NCBI GenBank assembly: GCA_033026295.1
Contig: CM065185.1
Location: forward strand, 7,130,001 to 7,194,000
Source: Channa striata
Lineage: Eukaryota; Chordata; Actinopteri; Anabantiformes; Channidae
DNA length: 64,000 nt
Reading direction: 5' to 3'
Shown one piece after another: positions 27,328 to 39,839 of the stretch; within the stretch, counting starts at the first letter, position 1, and the number at the start of each line of letters is the position of its first letter. The notes beneath the pieces were generated by a model. The model had not been told where the DNA came from. It ran no database searches and worked only from the letters and a program-made list of their open reading frames with translations. The translations under genes and the position numbers were made by a program.

Positions 27328-30300
27328 AAACCTAGCTGTGTCTCTGCCCACCTACTAGATTACCTAATGACTAGTTTGCTGTAGGAGGGAACACGCAGCT
27401 TTCATGAAGTAAGATACGGTAACTTTGCCATCCTCAATGGTATCGCTACTTTTTGGGATCCACAGACGTTGGGGGGGGGGTTTACTGGTTCTCTAATCCC
27501 TCAGTGGCTCTGATACTGAGCCCAAAGATAAACCAGTTGTTTGCATTAAATTCTAAATGCGGACGGCTTCTGTTTAACCTGAACGCTATTTATTCCCACC
27601 TATTCCCACAGAGGACCTGTTGCCTTTCGGCTTCCCCAGTATAGACATGGGTCCCCAGCTGAAGGTGGTCGAGCGCACGAGGACCGCCACAATGTTGTGC
27701 GCTGCCAGCGGCATCCCTGACCCAGAGATCTCCTGGTTCAAAGACTTCCTCCCTGTCGATCCCAACTCCAGCCAGGGTCGCATCAAACAGCTCCGGTCAG
27801 GTGAGATGAGTTTCAGTCAGATTATTTCATTTGCAAACAAGTAAACAAATGGCTCATCGAAAGCTTAGCATCTCTATCAGGTAAAGTCCCTGCTGCTCTA
27901 AATTTGGTGATTAACATGTTTTATTATGATTGAGGGATTATATGTTCCTGTCTGAGTTATCTACATCCTTTGGGAGTGAAAAACCCTTTTAAAGCCAATT
28001 TCATAAAAGGATGATTGTGCTGTTCTTAAGCCAAGTAAAAATGCTGTTTTTAACATTTGGGGGAAATGAGTATTCAGAGACTCTTTAAAGGTACAAAGTC
28101 GGGTTCTGCTGTGCCCATAAATGTCAAAAACATGAAAGCATGCAATTTTAAAAACATATAGGCCTTATTTCGAGTGGAATAAGTTCACACAGAATTATAA
28201 AGTAAATCCACTTGAAAAAATACTATGCTATAATAATTTAATAATCAGTCTTCCCTAAAAAAAACATAATTCTCTTCCCTCAGATCTCAGACTCAATAAA
28301 TACGGAGAATGAAGTTTCTCCACATTAGGCATTTAACTGATGCTCTTCTTATCTTTTGAACCGCCCAGCCTGAAATTGTGTGAAATGAGCTCAGTGTCTT
28401 AAACTGTGAGTGTAACTTTGCCGAAGACAGCAAGAGGCGAACGGGGGGCGAAGAGATTTGCTGCTAGAGAGAGGGGAAGGAGTCTGTGCATAAAGACAGA
28501 TCGAGGGATGAATACAGAGGAATCACATATTGTGCTTTAGACAGTTTGTTCAGCTTTGTTTATGCTCTTCTGTATAGATGATACAGTGTCTCCTGAAGCA
28601 GGCAGACACGTATTTTCTCAGCCGTTCCCGCTCAGCCGTCCTCAGGGGGAATGAAAGTGATGGTGAGGCGAAACCATTTTGTTGTCGCTTCATCCATATT
28701 CTCGGTGCTCCACCATTCTGCCAGCTCTGATATCTCCCTGCTGTCAGCGAGTATCCTTCACTGATCACTAGTGCCCTCTGTCAACCTCGTGTCTGCGTCT
28801 CCATTAGGAGACATTGCCATTATGCTGTTAAACAAATTTATGTTTAACACACTTTAACACACGTTTTCGTTGGGGGCCAAACTTGGGCACATGCTCAAAG
28901 TAGGTGGAACATTTGGAAAATTTAATTCAAGTTTTTAATCTTCAAAATCCCTTTTGAATGTAAGAAACAAAAATAAGTAATGATTAAAGTAGAGAACCAC
29001 TTTTTTTTTTTTTTTTTAAAGGGCTTTTCTGCAGCAATGAAAAGTAAATGATGTGGGTTACTCACCAGTGATATAAAACTTTCAAAAGCAGAAAATATTG
29101 CACTGTAAACTATAAACAAACTTTCAAAGGTGAAACATATGGCAAACAAAATTTTCTAGTAATTAGATATTAAAAAAGAATCTGTCTAGGTCAAATACAT
29201 AAACAGATGGTGTGGAACAAAGACAGCACTACTATCAAGTAACAAGAAGAGAGACTTTTTTTGCTTGCCAGTTTGTGGCATTAATGACTTGTACTATTAC
29301 TCAGATCTTCTATTTTGGAAAAAGTCTCCTTACCACAAAAAGTTTAAAAATAAAATATACTAAAAGCACCAGTTTCTTGTAAAGCCTGATGTAATGCTTA
29401 TCTGATTAGTTAGAAACTGGGCCATTTAAAAAAACTTTTTTATTTGCAGTTTAAATTGATGCACTGCTCTGAAAATCAGTTAAATTGGAGTAAGAATTTA
29501 TAAACTATCATTCATTCAGGTCTAGTTTGTAATCCCATTTTTGATGGATTGGTTTGGTTATTCGTAGTTTGTGCAAGAAGCTTAAGTTCCTTAAATATGC
29601 GGAGACCTCTTTTAGATCCAAGAGCCAATTCCAGTATAATTTCCAATAACCTACAAAATTGTAAAAACGGAAAGCTCCCCCTGTGATATATAGAAAGGTG
29701 TGATTGCCTTTATGTAAACTCTTCTGCAGTGCAGGCGTGGGTGGGATGTGGTGTGAGACCAGCTTTGCTGCTGCATGGATTGAAATAAAACAATAGACTC
29801 GCTCACAAAACAATAAAACAAGCCAGCCAGAGCAGGGTAGTTATTGTTTGATAGAGTCATAGCTATAATTAACACACTTCAATTGTTTTCACATTTTCTA
29901 CCTCTTATTTTTAAAAATGTTGGCTGCTTCGGAGCTACAGAATCTAAACCTCGTCATGCTTTTTGCCGTTTTCCTGTCTCCATTGGTAAACAGCACAGCA
30001 CTTATTTTTCTGTTATTAAATTTGTAAATAATCTGGTAATCTGTCCTAATAACGTTAACTTGTCTGTCCTGGGATTCATCTGGTCCTCTGCAGGGTGTCA
30101 CACAGACATGACACTGATTCACTGCTACAGTATGTTTGGCCACATATCACATCAATGAAACAGTAGCAAGACAAATGGCTCCGTGAGATTCACTGCAGGG
30201 TTTAATAGGATTTCAAATCACCAAAAGCATCACAAAGCTGAACAACAAAATGCACTGTATAATGAACCAAACACTGCAGTGAAATGACTTGGAGGAAATC

Positions 30301-33300
30301 AATTACACCTGAGCTGGGCACAAAATCGCATGGAGATGTGTTATGGATGAAACACTCTTTTAAGATCTGTTTAATGGGGGCACCTTCCAAGCAATGCCTC
30401 TGATTTAGTGGACGTCTGCCAGCTCTTGTTGGACGGCAGCCAGGGATCTGTTTTGGGCCACTAACATTGTTTTCTCTTTTTGTCTTCTTCTCTTTGTTGG
30501 GTTTTGGAAACATTTTTATGGCCCATATAGGTCAGGGTGAAAAATGATATTGAGAGTGATCACAGTCAAATCCCACAGATGACGACTCTGAGCTATTTCA
30601 CAGCCTATAACTATCCATCATTCGTAGTATCTATCCACTGCAGGTAACTGTCCAAACGATGGACGTCAACTGATGTGAACTCCCTGTGAACACACCTACT
30701 GTAGATAAAACCTGTCCACACACACACACACACACACACAGGCGCACTTACACACATTATCACCTTCCCGAGAGTCGAAACATATGGCACAGTATAGAGT
30801 TGAACTTCTCCTGACATCTTTACACCTCGACCAAGGCATCCATCGAGTCCTATCTTATCTATTTTCATGCCAACTGCTGCACGATTTTAGATGTGCATGA
30901 AGAGAAGCATGACAAGTTATCTGTCTGCCTCTGACATTTGGTACTGAGATCTAGAGAATTTACCTGAGCACTTAACTGACACACTCTAACAGATGGCGTG
31001 CAGACCCCGAGGTTGATTGCTGGGTAATGGATGGACCTGTCTCACCTACGAGGTTGTGGTAAAGGTTTAGGTCATTTTCATCTAAAGCAAACAATCATAA
31101 AACATACGGTAAAGGGAGATATTTTAAGCAACCACAAAATACAGAAGACTTTAGTTATTCTGTGATTTATTTTTTCACTTTTTTTCATCCTTCAAAATTA
31201 GTTAAACATCTGCCACTAGGGATATTTTTTTTATCATATTTGCTTGTTTGTCTGTTAGTCAGCAGATCAGCCCAGCAACAGATTTCCCTTTAATTTATTG
31301 TGAAATAGGGTCAATTTAAATTAGGCTTAATTTTAAAAAGACTTTGTGTTCTCTTATAGAGTATTTAATAGTTTTTCATACAATTACAGGGTTTTCTGTT
31401 TTAAGTAAAGGAGAATCTCACATCCTCTTTTGTCGGGGCCACACGCAACAAAAGCAGCGTTTGGTTACCAGTCTATAGCTACAGTACATCTAACTCATGC
31501 TGATGCTAACTGATGGCCCCACGGTGGCCGATGCCCGACCCTCAGCTTGGCGATTCACAACCCTAAGGAAAGATTATTGTATGTACATATTGTGAGGCTC
31601 CATGAGACTTATTGAATCATGACCCTATAACAACAAAATAAAATTTGACCTGGGTTATGCCTTTCACAACTCCAGTGGCAACTCCAAAATTCTTTACAAA
31701 ATGGAAACATATTTAAGTTATTTTCTTTAAAGGCCAATGAAAGAAACAACTATACGTTTTTAAAAAGTGAGATCCACTGAGGTTTTGGCATTTACGTAAA
31801 ACAAAAAATAAAATAATTGTATGTCTGGCAAATATTAGAAGGTCTTGATTGGTGTCATGTAATCAGACATTTCAAAATTCCAAAAGTGTCTTTTTAAATG
31901 TCTTTAGTTAATGTGTAGAGATAAATAATAAATAATAGCAGGAATTGTCCTAAAATATAATCTTCAGCCCCAGTTAAAAGTTAATGTCTCTCCTCTTGGG
32001 GGACGGGAGTCCAGGTGATCTGTTCGACCTATATGTTCTGACGGAGGTATCAGGTTAGGTCTATCTGTTGTCATCTGATCAGCCAAGCGTCAGACCAGCA
32101 GACATAATACACCTCATCTGTTTATGTATGTGTGCGTTGACCTTTACACGTGCACAGTATATACAGCACTGAACACCCTCCTTTCTTCATGTATGCTAAT
32201 GACATGTTTTGCATAGAAGAACATTTCAGCTCCAGATTTCACATTTGTGCTGATGGTTAACCATATGAGCTGCTTCCAGCTGTCACATGAGTTCTCATTT
32301 GCTGAGCTTCACCTGTCCGGCTCCATCTCTCCTCCACTCCAGTCTTTCCCTCGCTTCTCTTTCTTTCCTTCTGAAGAGGCTCAGCTTGTAGAGCAGATAA
32401 TTTATTCCTGTTTATCTCCCAACTCTGCCCTGTACTGTGGGGAAATGCAAAATGGAGAAATGGAGAGAAAGAGGAGGGCACGAGCTGTTTTCCTTTCATG
32501 TAAGTGCAGAAGACAGAAGCAAATGGATGACAGCTCCGACTAGCAGAGCCTCAGCTCGCTAAACACACTCAAACGCACAATACACGTACTTGTGCCCAGG
32601 CTGACTGTAACTTTCCCTGCTTAGAGCCTTAAAATACACTGTGTAACTCCAGCATTTACTGATCACATATTGTGTCATTTGGAGACAAACCATCTCTGGG
32701 TAGCGTTTTAGTGCTTAAACAGCTATGTTTGAAAGATTTAATAAGCAGCTTCTGCTGCAACTGGTGATTATTCTCATTCTAATGTGCTAGGTTTTTTCTT
32801 GATTAATAAAGAGTTAGGTCTTACATTTGAGGAAAAAAACATTTTTCCGGGTCCCCACATTCACCACCACCACCATCCACACTGCCCACGCTTAACCCCT
32901 AAACATGGTTCACAGCAGTATATGCAGAGACCAGCAACAAATTCTCACCAATTTTTAATTCATTAAAAAAATCATATTTGCCACTTAAGTATTTATTTCT
33001 ACTTGGTACCTCCACTTGCTACACATCATGTCAAAAACAAGTACTTCACTTGCCCATAACTTTAGATTTAAACTATTCTGCTGTACCTTATTTTTTTTTA
33101 GCAGAGGTTCATATTTTTTAAGTACGTTTTCAGGCACTGGGGTTTTTAGATGTTCTCAAATATTTCTAATTCCCTCTTAATACAATATACACTCACAGCA
33201 CATCCACTGAGCTAAAATGTAGCGCAACAATCCTGAAATAAATTTTTATTTTGTTATTTCTAGTTTTCAGTTGGGTGTAGTTGCTGTTGAAGTGATTTGT

Positions 33301-36300
33301 AACATGCTATAGCTGCCATTTATAATGAAGTTATGTTATAAAATATGAATATCAGTTTTACATAGTTAAACATAGCTGGGGCAAGTATGGTGCAGTAGTA
33401 GAGTGGTTGTCCACCAATCCTACCACTTAGTTGCTCCCGGTGAGTGTTGGCCAACTGCACAGCAGTGGTGTATGAATGTAGCTGTTTTTGTTCTTTTTGT
33501 TTTTTGAACAAAACAACAATCCTTTTGTATTAGATGCATGCGAGTGTGTGTGTCTTCTTGGAAATGTGTATGTCGTGCGCATGTTCCGTTGTCTTTTTCC
33601 TGTCTGTGCAGAGCAGTGAGTGTAATCCATGGTTCTGTGCTTTCTCCTCGGGCTGATGTTAAAGTCAGTTTCAGATGACAGACTGAATGTGACAGAGCAG
33701 GCTGAAAGAGACAAAAAAAGGAAAAAAATCACTGCTGGTAATTCAAAAGGCCATTAGCAAAAAAAAAAACTTAACAGTAAGAATAGCAACCTGTGAAACA
33801 AAGAGAACAGAAGAATACCTGACGAGCGCTGTGTGTAATTATAGCATGTTTAGGGAGACACTGTTTATCACTGTGGGATCAGGGTAGGACGATAACAATT
33901 TAGCAAAAAAAAAGGAACAAGCTGAGAAGTTAAAGAGCATCAAGTCGTCGCTGTGGGGTAAAGCTGCGTAGCTGCTGCCAGTTACCTGTCAAGACAGAAA
34001 CAGGCTTTCTTCACAGCAGCAAAGAGCCTGCTAGGAGAGGAATCACTGGTTTGTAAAGATGTATACAGAGCTATACAACAAAAGCCTTTTTAAGTGTCAT
34101 CCAAGTTTATAAAAAGTCATTTTGAGACCCGCGTGTGACTTCTAAACTTTTTGGAAGGAATCTCTGAATATTGAATGTGGTGCCTTTTTGGGAGGAGAGG
34201 GAGTGGAGTAAAAATACAGCTAGTGGTATATAGGAGCGTGGCCCATTCATGAGGCGCCTTACAGAAATAACAGCCGAGCTGACTTTATTGGATGCTGACG
34301 CAGTGGAGAAAAAGGATAACCCCGGGGTCAGAGCATAACAGAAGCAGAAAAAAGCCCAACAGACAAACATCTCAGGATGAAACAGAAAGCAGACAGCGGT
34401 AGAAATATTTTCTACTCTAAACATGTCTCTGTCTCTCCTGCAGGAGCTCTGCAAATCGAGAACAGCGAGGAAACGGACCAAGGGAAGTACGAGTGTGTGG
34501 CCACCAACTCTCAGGGCGTGCGCTACTCCTCCCCTGCAAACCTATACGTGCGAGGTAGGAGCAGAACACGAAGCCCACGTGCACACGCGCACACACATGC
34601 ACAGACACACACAGGAACCACAGCAATTGAGCTGCTCTTGGTATTAATGTAAAGTTATTTCTTTTCCATAACTGTGCCCTTATATAAGTATTACTAACCC
34701 ATCCATTGTCTACAATATATGTCGACCCTGTTGTTTGGTATTTGCCACAACCACCTTTAACGAGTCCAACTTAAACCTTGGTGCGAGCTCCCACAGTCCA
34801 ATCCATCTGAAAAAGTAAAGTGAGGAACACACCTCGGTTTAACTGCATGGAGACATCAGCGTCTGTTTACTAAAATTGTTTCTGTACTAGAGGCAGATAA
34901 AGAGGAAAAGATTGTGTGTGCACAAAAAAAATGCACAGATTTGATTGAATGAAATTTAGAGATAAACAGGATATAATGAATCCTTAAGCAATGGTACCTG
35001 TGCACCCACTTTATCCTGTTTAACTGATTCTAGCTCTGGTCTGTGGGTGCTGCTGTGCCACAAGCTTAGACCAGGATTATTGTTCAGATTTATAAGTTGT
35101 AGTTTTTTATGTTAAGTGGGATGTCAGGAAAGTGTATACAATGTGTGGAGCGTGGTGCAGGTGTGTGTGTGCGTGAGCGAGCGTATGGTGCAGTGGAACG
35201 AGTGGCTTTGCGCTGGCTGTTTTTATTCTCTCTGTGTTTCCCCGTTCTCTCTCTCCCCCCTCACGTCATTGTGTTCTGCATCAACCCCCTTCCATCCCTC
35301 AGAGCTTCGAGAAGGTTGGTGTGCTCTTTCTTTTCTTTTGTTACTCCTTTGTTTCAGAAAGCTTCACTTATTGAAACAGAGAGAAACAAAAAAAAAAAAA
35401 AACATTCTAAGGACACCAGAGTAGATTTAAAGTGAAATGATTTTGTCTCCGACATGAAGAGAGTTGATTTCTCTAAAGCTGCTACGATGATGAAGTGGTC
35501 TGCCTACGCGGCAGAGTGCACTGACTGCATTGTGAGGCCTTGTGTGCAGAACCTTTGGTATTGCCTTCACTCCCCGATCAATGTTCCTCTGCATGGTATG
35601 ATCTTGTTGTCATGGAGACCCAAGAATTGGAAGATTAAAAAGAGGCGATGTTTGCATGGAAGGAGTGAGAGAGAAAGAGAAAGGAGCACTGCTTGCATGT
35701 CTGTTGACTGACGGACTGACACAAGAGCATGGCACAATGTGTGTTCACGCCTATTGATATGCTCGGATTGTGATATTATTGAACTTGCTGTCTTGTCATG
35801 TCTTGCTACTGTCTCTCTCTTTTTTTTTTTTCTTTTTGTATCATCACGTATAACCTTGTGTCCCAGCTTCCATGTCATCACATCTGCTCCAATTCTGCAC
35901 TTGTTGCACTGAGTGGAAACCTTGCACCTGCAGTCATGCTCGTACATGCGCTTCAGACCTGATGTTACGTGTGCTGTGCAGGTTTGTAGGAGCAGCATCA
36001 CTTACTGGCCCGAATTCATATCATAAACTCGAGATATATAAGGTCAGAATACTGCTACTTCTGCTTACTCCATTAATTTGTTTTGTTTTATCCCAACTCA
36101 AAGGTCTAGTATGGAATCTTTTTCAAATATTTGTTAGTACAAACATGCTTCGAGACATTTCTTGGTGCTGTCAAAGTCTTATGCGTAGCATTTGTAATTT
36201 CTTAAGACTTACAGCTGAAGAGCTGGGCAGGGCGTGGCCAAGAATGGCAGAGCAGAGCGGAGCAGGGAGAGGGAGTCGACTGGGTGGAGCAAAATGGATG

Positions 36301-38956
36301 AGATTGTTATGCTGCTGCTCGTTTCATTCCCAAAAGCTGCATGCTAATCTCACAAATTGGGTTTTATATAGAAATATAGAATGATCTAATCAATTATAAT
36401 TAAGGTTTATAGATTGGATTAAACAATGTAAAAACAACACAAATTAAAACTGACCAAACTTATGGGCCTAACTATAAAGTGTGTCTTTAAATTTTAAACT
36501 TTTGAACTTCAGGACACCTTAAGGAATTAAATTTTAGTTAACGCCCTGTAAAAAAATTACTTTTTGCTTGTCCCAAATCCCCCCTGCACTTATTTATCCA
36601 CATTAACTGATGCTTCTGAGGCAGCTCACTTTTTTATACACTTTTATGCTTTGTTTTATCATTTGTCTAACAGCAATAGGCATAAGTGCTAATAATTGCT
36701 TAAGCAATATTTTTTAGTGCTGGACATTCATTTACAAATTGTAATCATCTAAAATGATTTTCCCACCACTACATTTTAAAGTAACTCATACTGACACTGT
36801 CAGTGGGCCATACCGTACTTACCTGTTCAGGAATATGACAACTTTAGTGCAGCACAGTCTAACTGTGCATTCTACATGTCCTCACTGCTGATATCTCCAC
36901 CAAACACTCCGATACACCTCTGTTGACTGACATTTGAAATTAATCACATCCATTCACATTTTTATATATCTGGAGGACATTCATAATTCTCGTATTACAG
37001 TGGTTAATAAAAGCTGTGTCCTTGAGACAGACAGGGTGGTGTTCCTTAAATGTCAGCCCAGCGACGCTCCTGAACGACCATACAGCCGAGCTGAGATACA
37101 GCAGTAATCCTTGTGGCTGTGCCAAGGTCTCCGCAGCCCGTAGCCTCCAGACTCCCTGCAGAGGACGGGACTAATGATAGCTCCACTAATAAAGATTGAA
37201 GCTCCTGGCTCTTGCAAACTGTATAGAAAACGGAGGGGAGTCATGCGACCCAGCTCGATTAACTTTAAGCTAGAGGCTCTGTGAGCATGTGAAGGATTAT
37301 CCCTGGTTATGAGCTCACTTTATTGTAGAGCACTCCGCTGTGTCTCAGAGGTAGATTCTTCAGTCTTCTGTCTCTGTTTCTGACTGATATATATATATAT
37401 ATATTTATACATATATATATAATTTTTTCCCTGGAAATAGCTGAGTTCCTGTTCACTTCACCTTCATCCCATCAATGCTCACATTACCAAACTAATCCAT
37501 ATATTTAATTACCTGTCTGTTGTTGCTTTGCTCTTCACTGTATTCATATTACCACAACAACAATAACTGAGTGAATAAAACTGACACTCTTATCATGCTG
37601 CATCGCACCTGCTGTGTTTGTCATACGCATGTAGGTGTCTGTTTGTCTCCAGCATGCTGAGATGAGGAGATGCCTGCCTAACCATGTCTGTTTCTAACAG
37701 ATCTACTTGTCTTTGTCTCTTTGTCTCTTTCTTGTCTTCAACATCTGTGTCCAATTCTGGGTATCTTCCACTTTTTTTTTTTTTTCTACAAAGTATTGCA
37801 GATGCTTTGCTCTTTTATCTGTTGTTCATGAAATGACAGTGACGTCACAGCAACTTTTTTTTTTTTTATTTGTTGAAATCATGCAAAAATGTTAACTTCT
37901 ATCCAACTGTCTCTAGATTCTGTGAGTAGGGGGATGAGGCCCGTGAAGATTCCAAGTATTGATGTTACACATTAAGGAGTGGAGGTTATGCAGCAAATGT
38001 ACCCATCTTCATTTGATTTATTTTTATTTGACTTTTTGCATATATTGATATCTTTCTAAATTAGAGTTGATTCTAGATTTGCAAACCATCTCAGTAAAAC
38101 GTATATTGTTTTCTCACTGTAGGGTTTAGCAGATTTGTTTCTTTGATTTTAATCTATTTTTTCAGTTCACATAATCATGTTGTTCTAACACATATAAGCT
38201 TCGTACGAGTTGAGTTTTTCAACAATGTTTCTGCTCTCTGTCTGCCTTCCCTGTCATTCTCTCCTTTCATCCAGAGATGTTTGTCCGTTCTCTCTCTGTC
38301 TCTTTGTGTTTCCTGTGTTGTGACACTGGGGTACCCTCTTCTTGTCTGTTCCTTCAACATCCGATCTCTACTAGCCCTTTTATTTCTTTTCTCACTTTTG
38401 AAGCAGCCTAGTTTCTGAATGGGCCTGACTCTGGTTTATAGCCGTGTTTTTAAATAGATCCATGTTTTTTTCTTCTTCCTCGCTCCTCTTTTCTTCCCCC
38501 CTTTTCCCTCCTTCCCCACAACCCTCTTCTAATCCTCTCTTTATCTCCACTTCCCTGTCTTTTCCCCTTCCTTTCCCTCCCCCCTTTTTTCTCTCTTCTT
38601 CTGCATTCTGTCTGCACCCTGATGTGTAGGAGCGACAGACACATGTACATAAGTTTATTAACTTATAAACATGCACATACTACCTCACATATCGCTCTTT
38701 TTGCTCGCACTCGTTCTTTCCCGTTCTGCCTTTTTCATGCTGTCTTGGTGTTCTTTACTTAATGTGTCCAATGATCACTCTGTAATTGCCACAACACCTT
38801 ATTAGAACCCTTGATCCACTCCTGTCCACATTTCCAATTCATTTGACTACACAGTGTATCAGTTATGAATCCTATGTATTGTACAGTATCTTGTTGTACA
38901 ATGTGGCTGTCCTTTGCTACATTGCTTGTCATTGTCTGGAAGAGAAGCAGAGCTGC

Positions 38957-38993
<37 letters not shown>

Positions 38994-39795
38994 TTTCTTT
39001 CTGTCTTTCTCTCTTTAACACCTCCTCTATCCCTCTCTCTGTCTCTCTAGTGTCTCTGCTCCGGTCTCGCTTCTCTCTGTCTCCCTCTCAGGCTTCAGTT
39101 CTTCGTTCTCTTCTTTGTGTTTCTTCACCATACTATCCCTCTTGAGTCGCCCAGGCATGCAAGTGACCTATGAGTTCAGTCTCTCGGTGCATCTCTCGCT
39201 GATATGTAGTCAACCAAGCTCCGACAGATGCAGTATTAGATGTAACTTGCCATTTCGCTTGTTCTTCTCATGGGGACGTAAATAGCAAGCAGGGCCTATT
39301 GATCGGCCCCCAGGATGCATATACTCTCTAAAAACAGAGTCTATCTACTGCAGAGGCACCTCAAGACCCAGAAATCTCAATGAAGTAAAGTTCTCACTGA
39401 AGTTTCTGCTAAAGTTTAGTATGCCTAAAGGGGGAAATATAATGATAATGCACTAAAAATCAATACCTTAATTTACAAAGTTTGATGCCTCAAACATTGT
39501 GCTGAAGCAATAAGACAATTTAAAAAGGAGAAACTGACTATAGGTGTCATGTCCTGGTTGAAGTGTAACTCAAGAGTTTGTCACTATATTATTTTGAGTA
39601 GGCAGCTCACTCTGATTGGTTGAGCTCAACACAAGATTTGTGTCTTTCTGTTGGAGTCATCAGTGCCATAAAGTAATTGGGACTAAGCTTGAAATATCCC
39701 TTTGTAATTTTCTGTAAAAACCCTGAAGTTCATTCTTCCCCTTCCTGTTACCTCTCCTCTCTTTCTCTCTCATCTTCTTTCTTTTTATCTCTTGA

Positions 39796-39839
<44 letters not shown>

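Larger units (their letters stand above)
19765..27611 (+). other. ptprs: Intron 4 (about 7.8 kb)
   Basis: No coding exon recognised. Contents: a CA tract near 19797-19812, a G-rich run at about 20445-20474, a tRNA-derived SINE-like fragment at 21179-21284, a C-rich run at about 22918-23000, a long GT microsatellite at 23144-23213, and CA repeats near 25925-25943 and 27289-27325. The acceptor before exon 5 follows duplicated 'tattcccac' words. Confidence 0.8.

Noticed and set aside
32050..32090. Possible meA mini-exon near an 'ggtatcag|gttagg' sequence
   Set aside because: No acceptor at a distance giving a multiple of three, and the encoded peptide does not resemble the TPIR-type insert.
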